57,819 nucleotides of DNA from Roseofilum casamattae BLCC-M143 (GCF_030068455.1 NZ_JAQOSQ010000024.1:1-57819), one strand, 5' to 3'. Positions 44,539-53,619 are shown, numbered from the stretch's first letter. The notes: a model not told the origin generated them from the sequence alone. Numbers and translations: made by a program.

Positions 44539-45825
44539 ATGAATGTTGCCGTTATTGGTTTAAGCCACAAAACCGCTCCTGTCGAAGTTCGCGAAAAACT
44601 GAGCATCCCCGAACCTCAACTGGAAAGTGCGATGACTACCCTCAAGCTCTATCCCCACATTGAAGAAGTTGCCATTCTCAGCACCTGCAACCGCTTAGAG
44701 ATCTATGCGATCGCCAGCGATAATCAACAAGGAGTGTGGGAAGTCAATCAATTTCTCTCGGAACACAGCCAACTGCCCTTAGGTCAGTTGCGCCCTCACC
44801 TGTTTATTTTGCTACATGAAGATGCCATTTCCCATTTACTGCGGGTAGCGGCCGGGTTGGATAGTTTAGTGTTGGGAGAAGGGCAAATTCTCTCACAAGT
44901 GAAACAAGCTCATAAACTCGGGCAGCAATACAAAGGCGTGGGTCGAGTGCTAAATCGGTTGCTGAAACAGGCAATTACGGCTGGAAAACGGGTGCGGACG
45001 GAAACAAATATCGGTACGGGTGCGGTTTCGATTAGTTCGGCGGCTGTAGAATTGGCGCAGATGAAGTTAGAGACCTTAGAAGGCTGTAAAATTGCCATTA
45101 TCGGAGCGGGGAAAATGTCTCGCTTGTTGGTACAACATTTGCTCTCGAAAGGCGGCACTGATATTACGATTGTGAACCGTTCTATGCAACGGGCAAAAGA
45201 TTTGGCCGGTAAGTTTAGCGATGCGGATTTAACCTTGTGTCCCATTGATGAGATGCTGGAGGTCGTTGGCAGATCTGACTTAGTCTTTACCAGTACGGGA
45301 GCCACCCAACCTCTGCTCGATCTCGCTAACCTGGAGGCGATCGTCAATCCCGAACGACCGCTGACGTTGGTTGATATTTCCGTACCTCGGAATGTGGCGG
45401 CCGATGCAAGCGAACTCTCGGCAGTGCGATCGTACAATGTAGACGACTTGAAAGCAGTGGTGGCGCAAAACCAGGAAAGTCGCCGGCAGATAGCGATGGA
45501 AGCCGAAAGCTTATTGGAAGAAGAAGTAGAAGCCTTTGAGGTGTGGTGGCGCAGCTTAGAAACCGTACCCACGATTAACTGTTTGCGCAATAAAGTGGAA
45601 ACCATCCGCGAACAGGAGTTGGAAAAAGCTCTATCTCGCTTGGGTTCTGAGTTTGCAGAAAAACATCAGGAAACCATTGAGGCTCTCACTCGCGGTATTG
45701 TGAATAAAATTCTCCACGATCCCATGGTACAGTTGCGCGCCCAGCAGGATATCGAAGCGCGCAAGCAAGCCATGGAGACTTTAAAAACCTTGTTTAATTT
45801 GGATCTCGAAGCCGCACGCAATTAG
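44539..45825 (+). CDS. hemA: Glutamyl-tRNA reductase
   Basis: This enzyme reduces glutamyl-tRNA to glutamate-1-semialdehyde, the first committed step of tetrapyrrole (haem, chlorophyll, bilin) synthesis. It has [18 protein letters not shown], the catalytic Cys C50 in [29 protein letters not shown], the NADPH domain [18 protein letters not shown] and a C-terminal helical dimerisation domain. It is 428 residues, typical. The ATG is at 44539. A palindromic repeat of the dispersed family lies just after the stop. Confidence 0.97.
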   Translation: MNVAVIGLSHKTAPVEVREKLSIPEPQLESAMTTLKLYPHIEEVAILSTCNRLEIYAIASDNQQGVWEVNQFLSEHSQLPLGQLRPHLFILLHEDAISHLLRVAAGLDSLVLGEGQILSQVKQAHKLGQQYKGVGRVLNRLLKQAITAGKRVRTETNIGTGAVSISSAAVELAQMKLETLEGCKIAIIGAGKMSRLLVQHLLSKGGTDITIVNRSMQRAKDLAGKFSDADLTLCPIDEMLEVVGRSDLVFTSTGATQPLLDLANLEAIVNPERPLTLVDISVPRNVAADASELSAVRSYNVDDLKAVVAQNQESRRQIAMEAESLLEEEVEAFEVWWRSLETVPTINCLRNKVETIREQELEKALSRLGSEFAEKHQETIEALTRGIVNKILHDPMVQLRAQQDIEARKQAMETLKTLFNLDLEAARN

Positions 45826-45837
45826 TTTGCTACATCG

Positions 45838-45889
45838 AGAAGCCGGGTTTCTGTATCCTCAGTTCAGTGAGGTGCAGAAACCCGGTTTG
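45838..45889. repeat. Dispersed palindromic repeat, copy B
   Basis: AGAAGCCGGGTTTCT (45838-45852) and AGAAACCCGGTTTG (45876-45889) form the inverted arms, with an inner CCTCAGTTCAGTGAGG hairpin. This is the most degenerate of the three copies. It begins 13 bases after the hemA stop, so it could also serve as a terminator. Confidence 0.7.
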
Positions 45890-45894
45890 CTGTC

Positions 45895-45922
45895 TATCCC
45901 TCTTTTGTCACTCTGGGAAAAG
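45895..45922. repeat. Relic of the MITE-like terminal repeat
   Basis: Twenty-eight bases beginning TATCCCTCTTTTGTCACTCT match 52248-52275, the left end of the MITE-like element, with 3 mismatches. No second terminal repeat is seen nearby, so this is probably a solo end. The rest of the 45826-46232 interval contains only the inverted repeat at 46091-46116. Confidence 0.55.
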
Positions 45923-46090
45923 TAAAATCGAAGCGCAATCCTAAAACTCAGTCAGGGCATGATGTTGGGCGATCGCAAACTAACAGAAACTCTAAAATCT
46001 CGTATTTTTCGTGAAAGTATTGCTTAGTGGGAGTTTCAGATTATCCTCTGGCGAATAGTGATAGAAGAGGAGTATATCATGCGGCGACCT

Positions 46091-46116
46091 ATGTCAACAA
46101 ATCAATCCATTGACAT
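46091..46116. promoter_or_regulatory. 7-bp inverted repeat upstream of the HSL-type esterase gene
   Basis: ATGTCAA (46091-46097) is repeated inverted as TTGACAT (46110-46116) with a 12-nt centre, about 117 bases before the esterase ATG. Size and symmetry fit a dimeric regulator operator. No regulator can be named. Confidence 0.35.
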
Positions 46117-46232
46117 GAGACCAATCTTGCTGTCGAGGCATTAAAACTCTCTTAAAATTTAATGGGTCAATGAGTAAACTTGATAGAGTATATTCAAGTC
46201 ACAATTCTTGATTACACAATCGACTAAAAAGT

Positions 46233-47198
46233 ATGGGCGATTTCTACATTCCCACAACAATTTCTCCAGAAGCTCAAGCAATACTGGGTCAGTTCACGTA
46301 TGCCAAGCGTGACGGAACAGATTATCCAGAGCCAGATGATATCGAAGGATGGAAAAAACTGCAAGCGGGTGTCATTCAGGTTTTCCAACCCTTAAATGAC
46401 AAAGTTAAGCAAGAATTTGAACCAACTTTAGAAATGAAAGAAATCGGAGGAATTCCGGTTCTAGATATTAAGCCCAAAGGTTGGAAAGACAACGGCAAAC
46501 TATTAGTCTATACCCATGGTGGAGCCTATACCGAAACAAGTGCTGAATCTACTCTCTTTTTCAGCGCTACGGTAGCAGCAACCACTGGGTTAAATGTCAT
46601 TTCAGTTGATTATACCTTAGCTCCTGAAGCCAAGCATGACTTTATTTCCGATCAAGTCGTTTCTGTGTTTAAAGGCTTAGTTGATAGCGGACGGAAACTT
46701 AAAGATGTGGGGCTGTATGCCGATTCTGCTGGCGGCGGACTTGCTTCTGGAAGTGTCCTCAAGATGCGCGATCGAGGAGTAGGAATGCCAGGCGCTCTGG
46801 TCCTCTGGTCTCCTTGGGCTGATATTGATGCCGCTTGTGGGGATAGTTATGGTGCGCTAAAAGATATCGATCCACTGTGTAACTACGAAAATCAACTGCG
46901 CAAATGCGCCCTCGCTTATGCCGATGCTAAGGATTGGAAAAATCCTTATGTTTCTTCAGTCTATGGAGACTTTACCAAAGGCTATCCTCCGACCCTACTG
47001 CAAGTGGGAACGAAAGAGATTTTCTTAAGTAATTCGGTTCGCTTATACCATGCTCTGAATAATGCCGGTCAAACGGTTCAACTGGAACTTTACGATGGCA
47101 TGTGGCACGTCTTCCAAGGCGTGTTTTACGATTTACCAGAATCGAAAATGGCTCAACAGAACACGGCGAAATTCTTCAAAAAATATTTGAAGTATTAA
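46233..47198 (+). CDS. HSL-type alpha/beta hydrolase (esterase/lipase)
   Basis: This 321-residue serine hydrolase of the hormone-sensitive-lipase type has the oxyanion motif HGGAY (residues 95-99), the nucleophile S165 in YADSAGGGLA and His H292 in YDGMWHVFQG. The acid position normally Asp or Glu falls at E262 in QVGTKEIFLSNS. There is no signal peptide, so it is probably cytoplasmic. The substrate is unknown. The ATG at 46233 follows a 400-base intergenic region rich in repeats. Confidence 0.82.
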   Translation: MGDFYIPTTISPEAQAILGQFTYAKRDGTDYPEPDDIEGWKKLQAGVIQVFQPLNDKVKQEFEPTLEMKEIGGIPVLDIKPKGWKDNGKLLVYTHGGAYTETSAESTLFFSATVAATTGLNVISVDYTLAPEAKHDFISDQVVSVFKGLVDSGRKLKDVGLYADSAGGGLASGSVLKMRDRGVGMPGALVLWSPWADIDAACGDSYGALKDIDPLCNYENQLRKCALAYADAKDWKNPYVSSVYGDFTKGYPPTLLQVGTKEIFLSNSVRLYHALNNAGQTVQLELYDGMWHVFQGVFYDLPESKMAQQNTAKFFKKYLKY

Positions 47199-47392
47199 GC
47201 AGCACTCAATCTGTGGAATTTATGTCATCTTCAGAGAACAGAAGTCATTGAGTCAAAACAAGACTGTGAAAATCTGTTAAAATTTAATTAAGCAAACGCT
47301 CAAACGTGGCAAACTCCGACCCAAACGGCAACGAGAATGTCATGTTTTTTGCGTAACGCTGAAATTCTTTTCTGCATGGAGTTTTGCTTGGT

Positions 47393-50023
47393 ATGAGTAC
47401 CCCTCTAGATCGGATTGTGCCCACGGACTTGAGAAATGAGATGTCCCGGTCATACCTGGAATACGCCATGAGCGTAATCGTGGGTCGGGCACTTCCCGAT
47501 GCCAGGGACGGACTCAAGCCAGTTCATCGTCGTATTCTATACGCAATGCACGAGCTGGGATTAACTCCCGATCGCCCCTTCCGGAAATGCGCTCGCGTCG
47601 TGGGAGAAGTGCTGGGGAAATACCATCCTCACGGCGATACGGCGGTCTACGATGCCCTGGTTCGCATGGCGCAAAACTTCTCCATGCGATCGCCTCTCAT
47701 CAACGGTCATGGCAACTTTGGATCTGTAGATAACGATCCTCCGGCTGCCATGCGTTATACCGAATGTCGCTTGCAGGCCATCTCCACAGAAGCCATGCTG
47801 CAAGACATTGAATCGGAGACTGTCGATTTTATCGATAACTTCGACGGATCGCAACAAGAGCCAATTGTAATGCCGGCGCGGGTTCCGCAACTGTTGCTCA
47901 ATGGTTCTGCCGGGATTGCTGTGGGGATGGCAACCAATATTCCACCGCACAACCTAGGAGAACTCATCGATGGCTTAGTCGCGCTGATCGAAAATCCCGA
48001 CCTCACCGATACCGAGCTGATGCGCTACATTCCCGGGCCGGACTTTCCTACCGGCGGAAAAATCCTGGGAACCTCCGGTATTCAAGAAGCCTATACCCTC
48101 GGACGGGGTTCGATTACCATGCGCGGTATCGCCGAGATTGAAACCATCGAACAGCGCGGCCGGCCGGACAAAGATGCGATTATCGTCACCCAACTGCCTT
48201 ACCAGGTGAATAAAGCCGCTTTGATCGAGCGCATCGCCGAACTGGTGAACGATAAACGGATTGAAGGCATCTCCGACATTCGCGATGAGAGCGATCGCGA
48301 CGGAATGCGTATCGTGGTAGAATTGCGCCGCGATGCCTACCCCAGGGTCGTCCTGAATAATCTCTACAAGCAAACGCCCCTGCAAACGAACTTTGGGGCA
48401 AATATGCTCGCCCTGGTTAACAACGACCCGCAACTGCTTTCCCTGAGCAAGTTCCTCAGCGTTTTCCTGGAATTCCGCGTCGAAACGATTACCCGCCGTA
48501 CTCAGTACGAACTGCGCAAAGCCGAGGAGCGCGACCACCTCTTGCAAGGCTTGCTGATTGCCATGCAGTTCCTCGATGAAATCATCGAACTGATTCGTCA
48601 CGCTGCCGATACCCCGAGCGCGAAAGCCGAACTGATCGAGCGCTATTCTCTTTCCGAGTTGCAAGCCGATGCCATTTTGCAAATGCAACTGCGTCGCTTG
48701 ACTGCTCTCGAAGCCGAAAAAATTCGTCAGGAACACGACGAACTGCAACGCCGCATTGCAGACTTAAAAGATATTCTTGCCAATCGTACCCGCATTCTGG
48801 AGATCGTTACCACCGAATGCGCTCAACTGAAAGAAAAATTTGCGACACCGCGCCGCACGGAGATCGAACGCGCGGAAGGAGAATTGGTCGATCTGGACTT
48901 GATTGCCAACGAGAAAGCCGTCATTTTAATTACAGAGCAAGGCTATATTAAACGGATGCCCGTCGATACCTTCGACGCGCAAAACCGAGCCACCCGAGGT
49001 AAATCGGGTGCGAAAATTAAAGACGATGATGGCATCGACCATTTTCTTACCTGCTGCGACCATGATAGCTTGTTATTTTTCAGCGATCGCGGCGTCGTTT
49101 ATCGCCTGCTTGCCTACCAAATTCCCAGCAGCTCCCGGAATGCCAAAGGCACTCCCCTGGTGCAAATGCTGCCGATTCCTATTAATGAAAAGATTACCTC
49201 AATTATTCCAGTTTCCGAGTTTAGCGATCGCGAATACTTGGTCATGCTGACCCAAAAGGGGTATATCAAACGCACGGCTCTCGATGCCTTTAGCAATATT
49301 CGCACCAATGGCTTAATCGCGATTTCTTTAGGGGAAGGAGACCAGTTGCGTTGGGTACGTCGAGCGACGGAAGAAGACAGCATTATTATTGCCTCCTCTC
49401 AAGGAAAATCCATTCACTTTAGAACCAATACCCAACAGTTACGTCCCCTCGGTCGAACCGCGCGCGGGGTGCGAGCAATGAAACTGGTGGATGGAGATAG
49501 TTTGATTAGCATGGATATTCTCCCCGGTCAGGTATTGCAAGAAGTCATGGTCAATGCAACTGAGGAAGAGGAAGGCAACGAGCCACCAGAAACGGAAGAG
49601 GTGGAAGCAACTTCCGGCCTCGGCCCTTGGGTTTTGGTAGTCACTACGAAAGGTTACGGCAAGCGAGTTCCCGTGAATCAGTTCCGACTGCAAAATCGTT
49701 CTGGAAAAGGTATTATTGCCACTAAGTTTAAATCTCATAAAGCTAATGATGAGTTAATTGCACTCCGCATCGTTCACCCCGACGACGAACTGATGATGGT
49801 CACGTCTCGCGGCATTATTATTCGCCAATTGACCAATGCCATTTCCGTGCAATCTCGCGGTGCCACTGGGGTTCTGGTGCAGCGGTTGGATAAGGAAGAT
49901 GCGATCGTTGCGGTTGCTTTGGTTCCCACCCAAGGGGAAGAAACGACGGAGGAAGAAACACAGGAAGAGACAGAGGTAGAGACTACTGCTGAAATTGATA
50001 GCGATCGACCCTTAGCGGAATAA
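47393..50023 (+). CDS. gyrA: DNA gyrase subunit A
   Basis: This type II topoisomerase subunit (876 residues from the ATG at 47393) cuts and rejoins DNA while GyrB supplies ATP. The catalytic Tyr is Y122 in [12 protein letters not shown], matching the usual position, and the quinolone-region [18 protein letters not shown] is present. The C-terminal beta-pinwheel has six repeats and a degenerate GyrA box ([11 protein letters not shown]). An acidic insertion lies between blades ([20 protein letters not shown]) and an acidic tail ends the protein. The TTG at 47384 is an unlikely start. Confidence 0.95.
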   Translation: MSTPLDRIVPTDLRNEMSRSYLEYAMSVIVGRALPDARDGLKPVHRRILYAMHELGLTPDRPFRKCARVVGEVLGKYHPHGDTAVYDALVRMAQNFSMRSPLINGHGNFGSVDNDPPAAMRYTECRLQAISTEAMLQDIESETVDFIDNFDGSQQEPIVMPARVPQLLLNGSAGIAVGMATNIPPHNLGELIDGLVALIENPDLTDTELMRYIPGPDFPTGGKILGTSGIQEAYTLGRGSITMRGIAEIETIEQRGRPDKDAIIVTQLPYQVNKAALIERIAELVNDKRIEGISDIRDESDRDGMRIVVELRRDAYPRVVLNNLYKQTPLQTNFGANMLALVNNDPQLLSLSKFLSVFLEFRVETITRRTQYELRKAEERDHLLQGLLIAMQFLDEIIELIRHAADTPSAKAELIERYSLSELQADAILQMQLRRLTALEAEKIRQEHDELQRRIADLKDILANRTRILEIVTTECAQLKEKFATPRRTEIERAEGELVDLDLIANEKAVILITEQGYIKRMPVDTFDAQNRATRGKSGAKIKDDDGIDHFLTCCDHDSLLFFSDRGVVYRLLAYQIPSSSRNAKGTPLVQMLPIPINEKITSIIPVSEFSDREYLVMLTQKGYIKRTALDAFSNIRTNGLIAISLGEGDQLRWVRRATEEDSIIIASSQGKSIHFRTNTQQLRPLGRTARGVRAMKLVDGDSLISMDILPGQVLQEVMVNATEEEEGNEPPETEEVEATSGLGPWVLVVTTKGYGKRVPVNQFRLQNRSGKGIIATKFKSHKANDELIALRIVHPDDELMMVTSRGIIIRQLTNAISVQSRGATGVLVQRLDKEDAIVAVALVPTQGEETTEEETQEETEVETTAEIDSDRPLAE

Positions 50024-50048
50024 TCGCGCGCTGGAGAAACACCAGACC

Positions 50049-50123
50049 AGAAACCGGACCAGAAACCGGGTTTCTGCCGTCGAGTTGACAGCTCAACCGA
50101 AAGATGAGAGAAACCCGGTTTCT
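50049..50123. repeat. Dispersed palindromic repeat, copy C
   Basis: AGAAACCGGGTTTCT (50061-50075) and AGAAACCCGGTTTCT (50109-50123) are exact inverted arms. The centre contains a GAGTTGACAGCTC mini-hairpin. The left arm is preceded by an extra CCAGAAACCGGA unit (50047-50058), a 12-bp partial duplication. It begins 26 bases after the gyrA stop. Confidence 0.75.
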
Positions 50124-50193
50124 TCGGCCATAAAAAACTTCGACCCGTGTCATAATGAGCGGTAGTCATACCCGTCTTTAAATTCAACGCGTT

Positions 50194-52080
50194 ATGGAGT
50201 GGAAGGAAGGAACACTCGTTGCCAAAAAATATCGAATTGAACGAGTTCTCGGTCGTGGAGGGTTGGGAGTGACCTACAAGGCCCAACACGAGACGTTGGG
50301 TTCCTATTGCGCGATTAAAACGCCGAAAACTGAGTTGAGTCAAGATGCGAATTACGATGAGTTCGTACAACGGTTTCGTCAAGAAGCGCAAACCTTAGCT
50401 CGATTAAAACCCCATCCCCATATTGTCCGAGTTTTCGATTTATTTACTGAAACCGATGAAGAGAACCCGGACTTGGAGATTGATTGTTTGGTGATGGAGT
50501 TTATTGAGGGAGAGAGTTTATACGAAAAAGTGCGGCGTCGCGGAGCGCTACCGGAAGCCGAGGCCGTACGATATATTCGTCAAGTCGGTAGTGCTTTGGT
50601 CGAAATGCATAAAACCGGATTGGTTCATTTTGATGCGACTCCGGTTAATATTATGATTCGACCGGAGGGGGAAGCGGTCTTAATTGATTTTGGTATTGCG
50701 GGAGATTGTCGTCCCAGTTCGATTTCGTATCGAAGGGGAAACGATGGGTTTGCGCCTTACGAGCAATTTTTGGGGACGCGAGAAGTTACGGTGGATATCT
50801 ACACGTTAGCGGCTTCGCTCTATTACGCGGTCGTAGGAAAGTTGCCCGCTCAGTCTATGGAACGGTTGCAGAATAATGTTCCGTTGATTCGTCCGGACCA
50901 GCATCGAGCGATCGATAATGGTCTCAATTATGCCATTATGTGGGGCATGGCATTAGAGGCGCAAGATCGTCCGCCGTCTATGGAGCGGTGGTTGGAGTTG
51001 CCGGCGTTTTCCGATGATGTTATTCCGAAGACGGTGAAGTTAGAAACGGCGTCGGGAGAGACTTCGAGAGCGAATAGTATTCCCGATAGTGGATGGGATT
51101 GGTCTTGGTTGCCTTGGGTTAATTCTTCGCCATCACCAGCCGCGCAACCCACTCCACCGCGAAGAGTATCAGTTAACCCAACTCCTATTCCGACTCCGAA
51201 TAAGACGATACGGGTATCTCCTCCCACGCGGCCGGTAAAGGCGAAACCCGCTCCCTCGCCGAAACTCCCCAGATTTCGCTTTGAGACGGTACAGACAAAC
51301 CGCGAGGGGAGAGTTATTCGCCAGGAGCAGCGGGAAGCGGAATATTTTCGCGAGGACTTGGGAGATGGGGTATTTTTGGATATGGTGGCCATTCCGGGAG
51401 GGAAGTTTCTCATGGGGTCGCCGAAAGGTGAAGGTCTAGATAATGAAAAACCCCAGCATTGGGTGACCGTACCGCCGTTTTTCATGGGCAAGTTTTTGAT
51501 TACCCAAGCTCAATGGCGCAGGGTGGCTTCCTTTCCTCAAGTACGGCGTTCTCTGAAGTTAGATCCTTCCCGGTTTAAGGGAAAGGACTTACCGGTGGAG
51601 CACGTTTCGTGGTATGATAGTGAAGAATTCTGTGCCAGATTAGGGCGGCAAACTGGAAAGCCATACACTTTGCCCTCTGAGGCTCAATGGGAATATGCCT
51701 GTCGTGCCGGAACTCAAACTCCCTTTGCTTTTGGCGAAACTTTAACTGCCGATTTAGCAAATTTTGACCGTCAGTACAACCAAACGACTCCAGTCGGACA
51801 ATTTCCGCCTAATCGATTTGGATTGTACGACATGCATGGGAATGTTTGGGAGTGGTGTGGCGATCGCTGGCATAATGACTATACCCATGCACCTGCTAAT
51901 GGTAGTGTATGGTTAAATAGCGATAAAGGAAATAAAGGAAGAAGAGTTATACGCGGTGGTTCTTGGAACTTCAATCCTAGGTTTTGTCGCTCTGCGTTTC
52001 GGATCAACGACTATCCGGACAATCTGAACGACAGCATAGGGCTGCGGGTTATCCGTTTCCCCCCCCCCAGGACAAAGTAG
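50194..52080 (+). CDS. Ser/Thr protein kinase fused to an FGE/C-type-lectin-like domain, candidate DGR target
   Basis: This 628-residue protein has an N-terminal eukaryotic-type kinase (10-285): Gly loop LGRGGLGVTY, ATP Lys K42, catalytic loop VHFDATPVNIM (D147, N152, with Phe replacing the Arg of HRD), DFG at 165-167 and an activation segment with FAPYEQF. A Pro/Thr-rich linker (~295-380) follows, then an FGE-sulfatase domain (~390-625: IPGGKFLMGSPKGEG, LPVEHVSWYDSEEFCARL, LPSEAQWEYACRAGT, LYDMHGNVWEWCGD, RRVIRGGSWN). The first catalytic FGE Cys position is Phe, so formylglycine synthesis is unlikely and the fold probably binds ligands. The last ~35 codons resemble a diversity-generating-retroelement variable repeat. 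Kinase-FGE fusions are known DGR targets in cyanobacteria. The start is the ATG at 50194. Confidence 0.88.
   Translation: MEWKEGTLVAKKYRIERVLGRGGLGVTYKAQHETLGSYCAIKTPKTELSQDANYDEFVQRFRQEAQTLARLKPHPHIVRVFDLFTETDEENPDLEIDCLVMEFIEGESLYEKVRRRGALPEAEAVRYIRQVGSALVEMHKTGLVHFDATPVNIMIRPEGEAVLIDFGIAGDCRPSSISYRRGNDGFAPYEQFLGTREVTVDIYTLAASLYYAVVGKLPAQSMERLQNNVPLIRPDQHRAIDNGLNYAIMWGMALEAQDRPPSMERWLELPAFSDDVIPKTVKLETASGETSRANSIPDSGWDWSWLPWVNSSPSPAAQPTPPRRVSVNPTPIPTPNKTIRVSPPTRPVKAKPAPSPKLPRFRFETVQTNREGRVIRQEQREAEYFREDLGDGVFLDMVAIPGGKFLMGSPKGEGLDNEKPQHWVTVPPFFMGKFLITQAQWRRVASFPQVRRSLKLDPSRFKGKDLPVEHVSWYDSEEFCARLGRQTGKPYTLPSEAQWEYACRAGTQTPFAFGETLTADLANFDRQYNQTTPVGQFPPNRFGLYDMHGNVWEWCGDRWHNDYTHAPANGSVWLNSDKGNKGRRVIRGGSWNFNPRFCRSAFRINDYPDNLNDSIGLRVIRFPPPRTK
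51955..52058 (+). repeat. Candidate DGR variable repeat (VR) at the 3' end of the kinase-FGE gene
   Basis: The segment encodes RGGSWNFNPRFCRSAFRIND followed by YPDNLNDSIGLRVIRF. Known cyanobacterial DGR variable repeats share the frame RGGSWNNNP.NCRSA.R...PDN..N.IG.RV with AAY codons in the template. Here those positions read TTC, TTT, TTT, ATC, GAC, TAT, GAC and AGC, mostly explainable as changes at adenines. The invariant frame codons are intact. A G/C-rich run follows the last codons, where an IMH element would lie. No template repeat or reverse transcriptase was seen in the window. Confidence 0.55.
52059..52068 (+). repeat. Homopolymeric tract of ten C residues near the stop codon
   Basis: Ten consecutive C residues encode part of the final FPPPRTK of the kinase-FGE protein. 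Such tracts slip easily and would change only the last few residues and the stop. The tract lies where a GC-rich IMH of a DGR variable repeat would be expected. Confidence 0.9.
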
Positions 52081-52113
52081 CCATTTGCTCTTTTGCCATT
52101 TTGCCTTTTACGC

Positions 52114-52140
52114 CCGCCGAAGGCGGAAAAATTTTATTTT
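52114..52140 (+). terminator. Rho-independent terminator of the kinase-FGE gene
   Basis: CCGCC (52114-52118), loop GAA, GGCGG (52122-52126), then an A-run and TTTTATTTTTT. It lies 34 bases after the stop. The remaining interval to 52514 is filled by the MITE-like element. Confidence 0.6.
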
Positions 52141-52246
52141 TTCAGAGCACTAGTAACCCATTACATTTTCTGTCTATAGTTCGGCTAATAATACCTCACA
52201 CAATAACAGAAAAGAGAGAGCGAGTCAAGATATGGTTAATTTGATT

Positions 52247-52461
52247 ATATCCCTCTTCTGTCACTCTCCGAAAAGCTCTAGCTTTTCGGAATCGTAGAGT
52301 TCAGAGCTGGTAGGCGATCGCGCCATTTTTTCTGAGTAGTAATTCCCAAGAGTCAGCCTCTCGGCTAAAATGCGATCGCAAACCCCCATATCATCGAGTA
52401 TACCTTGGCTCTAGAAATTAATAATAATAGTAGAAACCGGAGAGTGACAGAAGAGGGATAT
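52247..52461. mobile_element. MITE-like element with perfect 24-bp terminal inverted repeats
   Basis: The 24 bases at 52247-52270 (starting ATATCCCTCTTCTGTC) are an exact reverse complement of 52438-52461. The 215-bp unit has no ORF. Just inside the left end is a CCGAAAAGCT-CT-AGCTTTTCGG hairpin (52268-52289), and the interior holds a copy of the 29-bp repeat also found at 24012-24040. A solo end resembling the terminal repeat occurs at 45895-45922. This fits a non-autonomous miniature transposable element. No clear target-site duplication was seen. Confidence 0.65.
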
Positions 52462-52514
52462 GTATCACTACTATTTGAATTAACTATACCTTTAGATCTA
52501 TGAAAGACGTTATC

Positions 52515-53396
52515 CTATTGACGGCGCAAGAAGGGAACCAAAGCCTCTAATACTTTTTCCGGCCAATCTTCTTGGGGATAGTGACCGACTTCTTCCAGTT
52601 TGACTAACTCAGCTTGGGATAAGGGTTTCAGGGCTTTTTCGGCCATCGCTACTGGCAGCCAGGGGTCGTTGAGTCCCCAAATAACTTGTAAGGGTTTCGA
52701 CCAACTCGGCAGTAAAGGACTGACCTCTGCTAATGTAGTCTTCAGGTTCAGCTTGCGTAGAGTTCCCAATAGCGATCGCCCCGCTGCAGACGTGGTGAGA
52801 AAAGGTTTGCGATAGACCGTTAGATCTTTGTCATCAATCTGGTACGGGCCGCCACCTTCTAGAGTGCGATCGACTACTAGTGGATCTTGCACCATAATAT
52901 CTCCAACTAAGGGTAACCCCAGTTGTTGAATTTTCCAAGGCAACTTGGCATCTTCGGTTAGGGGGATATTGAGCAGAGCCAAGCGATGGATGCGATCGCT
53001 ATGTTTTAGGGCGTAGAGTAGTCCTGGAAGAGAGGTATAGCCTTGCAATACTAAAGAGACACTTTCTAACTCGAGGCGATCGATAAAATCGCTCAAGGCT
53101 TCGGTAAAGGCTTGCGGAGTATAGGCAAAGTCGCGGCCGTCGGGAAAGCTAGATTGTCCGAAACCAATCCAGTCTGGGGCGATCGCCCGAAATCCAGCTT
53201 CAGCTAATGATGGTAAGATTTCGCGCCAACTGTAGCTTTGCGAAAGCAACCCATGGAGCAAGAGCACCGGAGGTTTATCCGTCGGTTGCATCGGTTGCGC
53301 TTCCCGATAAAACCAGTTTAGGGAATTGACCTGAAGTTGCTTCTCCTCGATAGACACGTCGTTCGCTTGCTCCATTGGGGGGTACGGGGTTAGCAT
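52515..53396 (-). CDS. Alpha/beta-hydrolase-fold protein with altered nucleophile
   Basis: This 293-residue protein has the alpha/beta-hydrolase fold: PVLLLHGLLSQSYSWREILPSL (oxyanion loop), FRAIAPDWIGFGQSS, a nucleophile position at LVLQGYTSLPGLLYAL and late His in LEEVGHYPQEDWPEKV. The usual GxSxG is replaced by QGYTSLPG, so the catalytic Ser is displaced or lost, as in several cyanobacterial and plastid homologs. It may therefore be a non-hydrolytic member. The ATG is at 53396, with a second ATG at 53375. Confidence 0.8.
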   Translation of the reverse strand: MLTPYPPMEQANDVSIEEKQLQVNSLNWFYREAQPMQPTDKPPVLLLHGLLSQSYSWREILPSLAEAGFRAIAPDWIGFGQSSFPDGRDFAYTPQAFTEALSDFIDRLELESVSLVLQGYTSLPGLLYALKHSDRIHRLALLNIPLTEDAKLPWKIQQLGLPLVGDIMVQDPLVVDRTLEGGGPYQIDDKDLTVYRKPFLTTSAAGRSLLGTLRKLNLKTTLAEVSPLLPSWSKPLQVIWGLNDPWLPVAMAEKALKPLSQAELVKLEEVGHYPQEDWPEKVLEALVPFLRRQ

Positions 53397-53471
53397 ACCG
53401 TGGTTTTTGGCGATCGCAAACTCTAAATTTTGGGCGGCAAATTATTAATTTTTATCAAAAAACTCTAAAAA

Positions 53472-53487
53472 TGTAACACTAACTACA
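53472..53487 (+). promoter_or_regulatory. NtcA-binding site upstream of gifA
   Basis: TGTAACACTAACTACA is a perfect match to the NtcA consensus TGTA-N8-TACA. It lies 133-148 bases before the gifA ATG. In studied cyanobacteria gif genes are repressed by NtcA when nitrogen is limiting, so this is expected to act as an operator. A TAGAAAT-like -10 hexamer lies near 53503. Confidence 0.75.
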
Positions 53488-53514
53488 GAAAATTTGATAT
53501 TTTAGAAATGTAAG

Positions 53515-53619
53515 TCAAACCAAAAGCATACGCCATCCGCACATCTGCCACTAAGTCTCATGAGTGCGGGGGCTGTGGGTTATGAAACTCCTACTTAAAA
53601 ACCGATCGGAGAAACAATT
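53515..53619 (+). promoter_or_regulatory. Structured 5' leader of gifA
   Basis: Within the predicted leader CCGCAC (53537-53542) can pair with GTGCGG (53564-53569), an outer CATA/TATG stem can close around it, and CTCC (53588-53591) can pair with GGAG (53608-53611) of the ribosome-binding site. This could gate translation. Glutamine riboswitches control some gif genes in other cyanobacteria, but the conserved core of that riboswitch was not recognised here. Confidence 0.35.

Noticed and set aside
53515-53619. Glutamine riboswitch in the gifA leader
   Set aside because: Hairpins are present, but the conserved core known for glutamine riboswitches could not be recognised; kept only as a structured leader.
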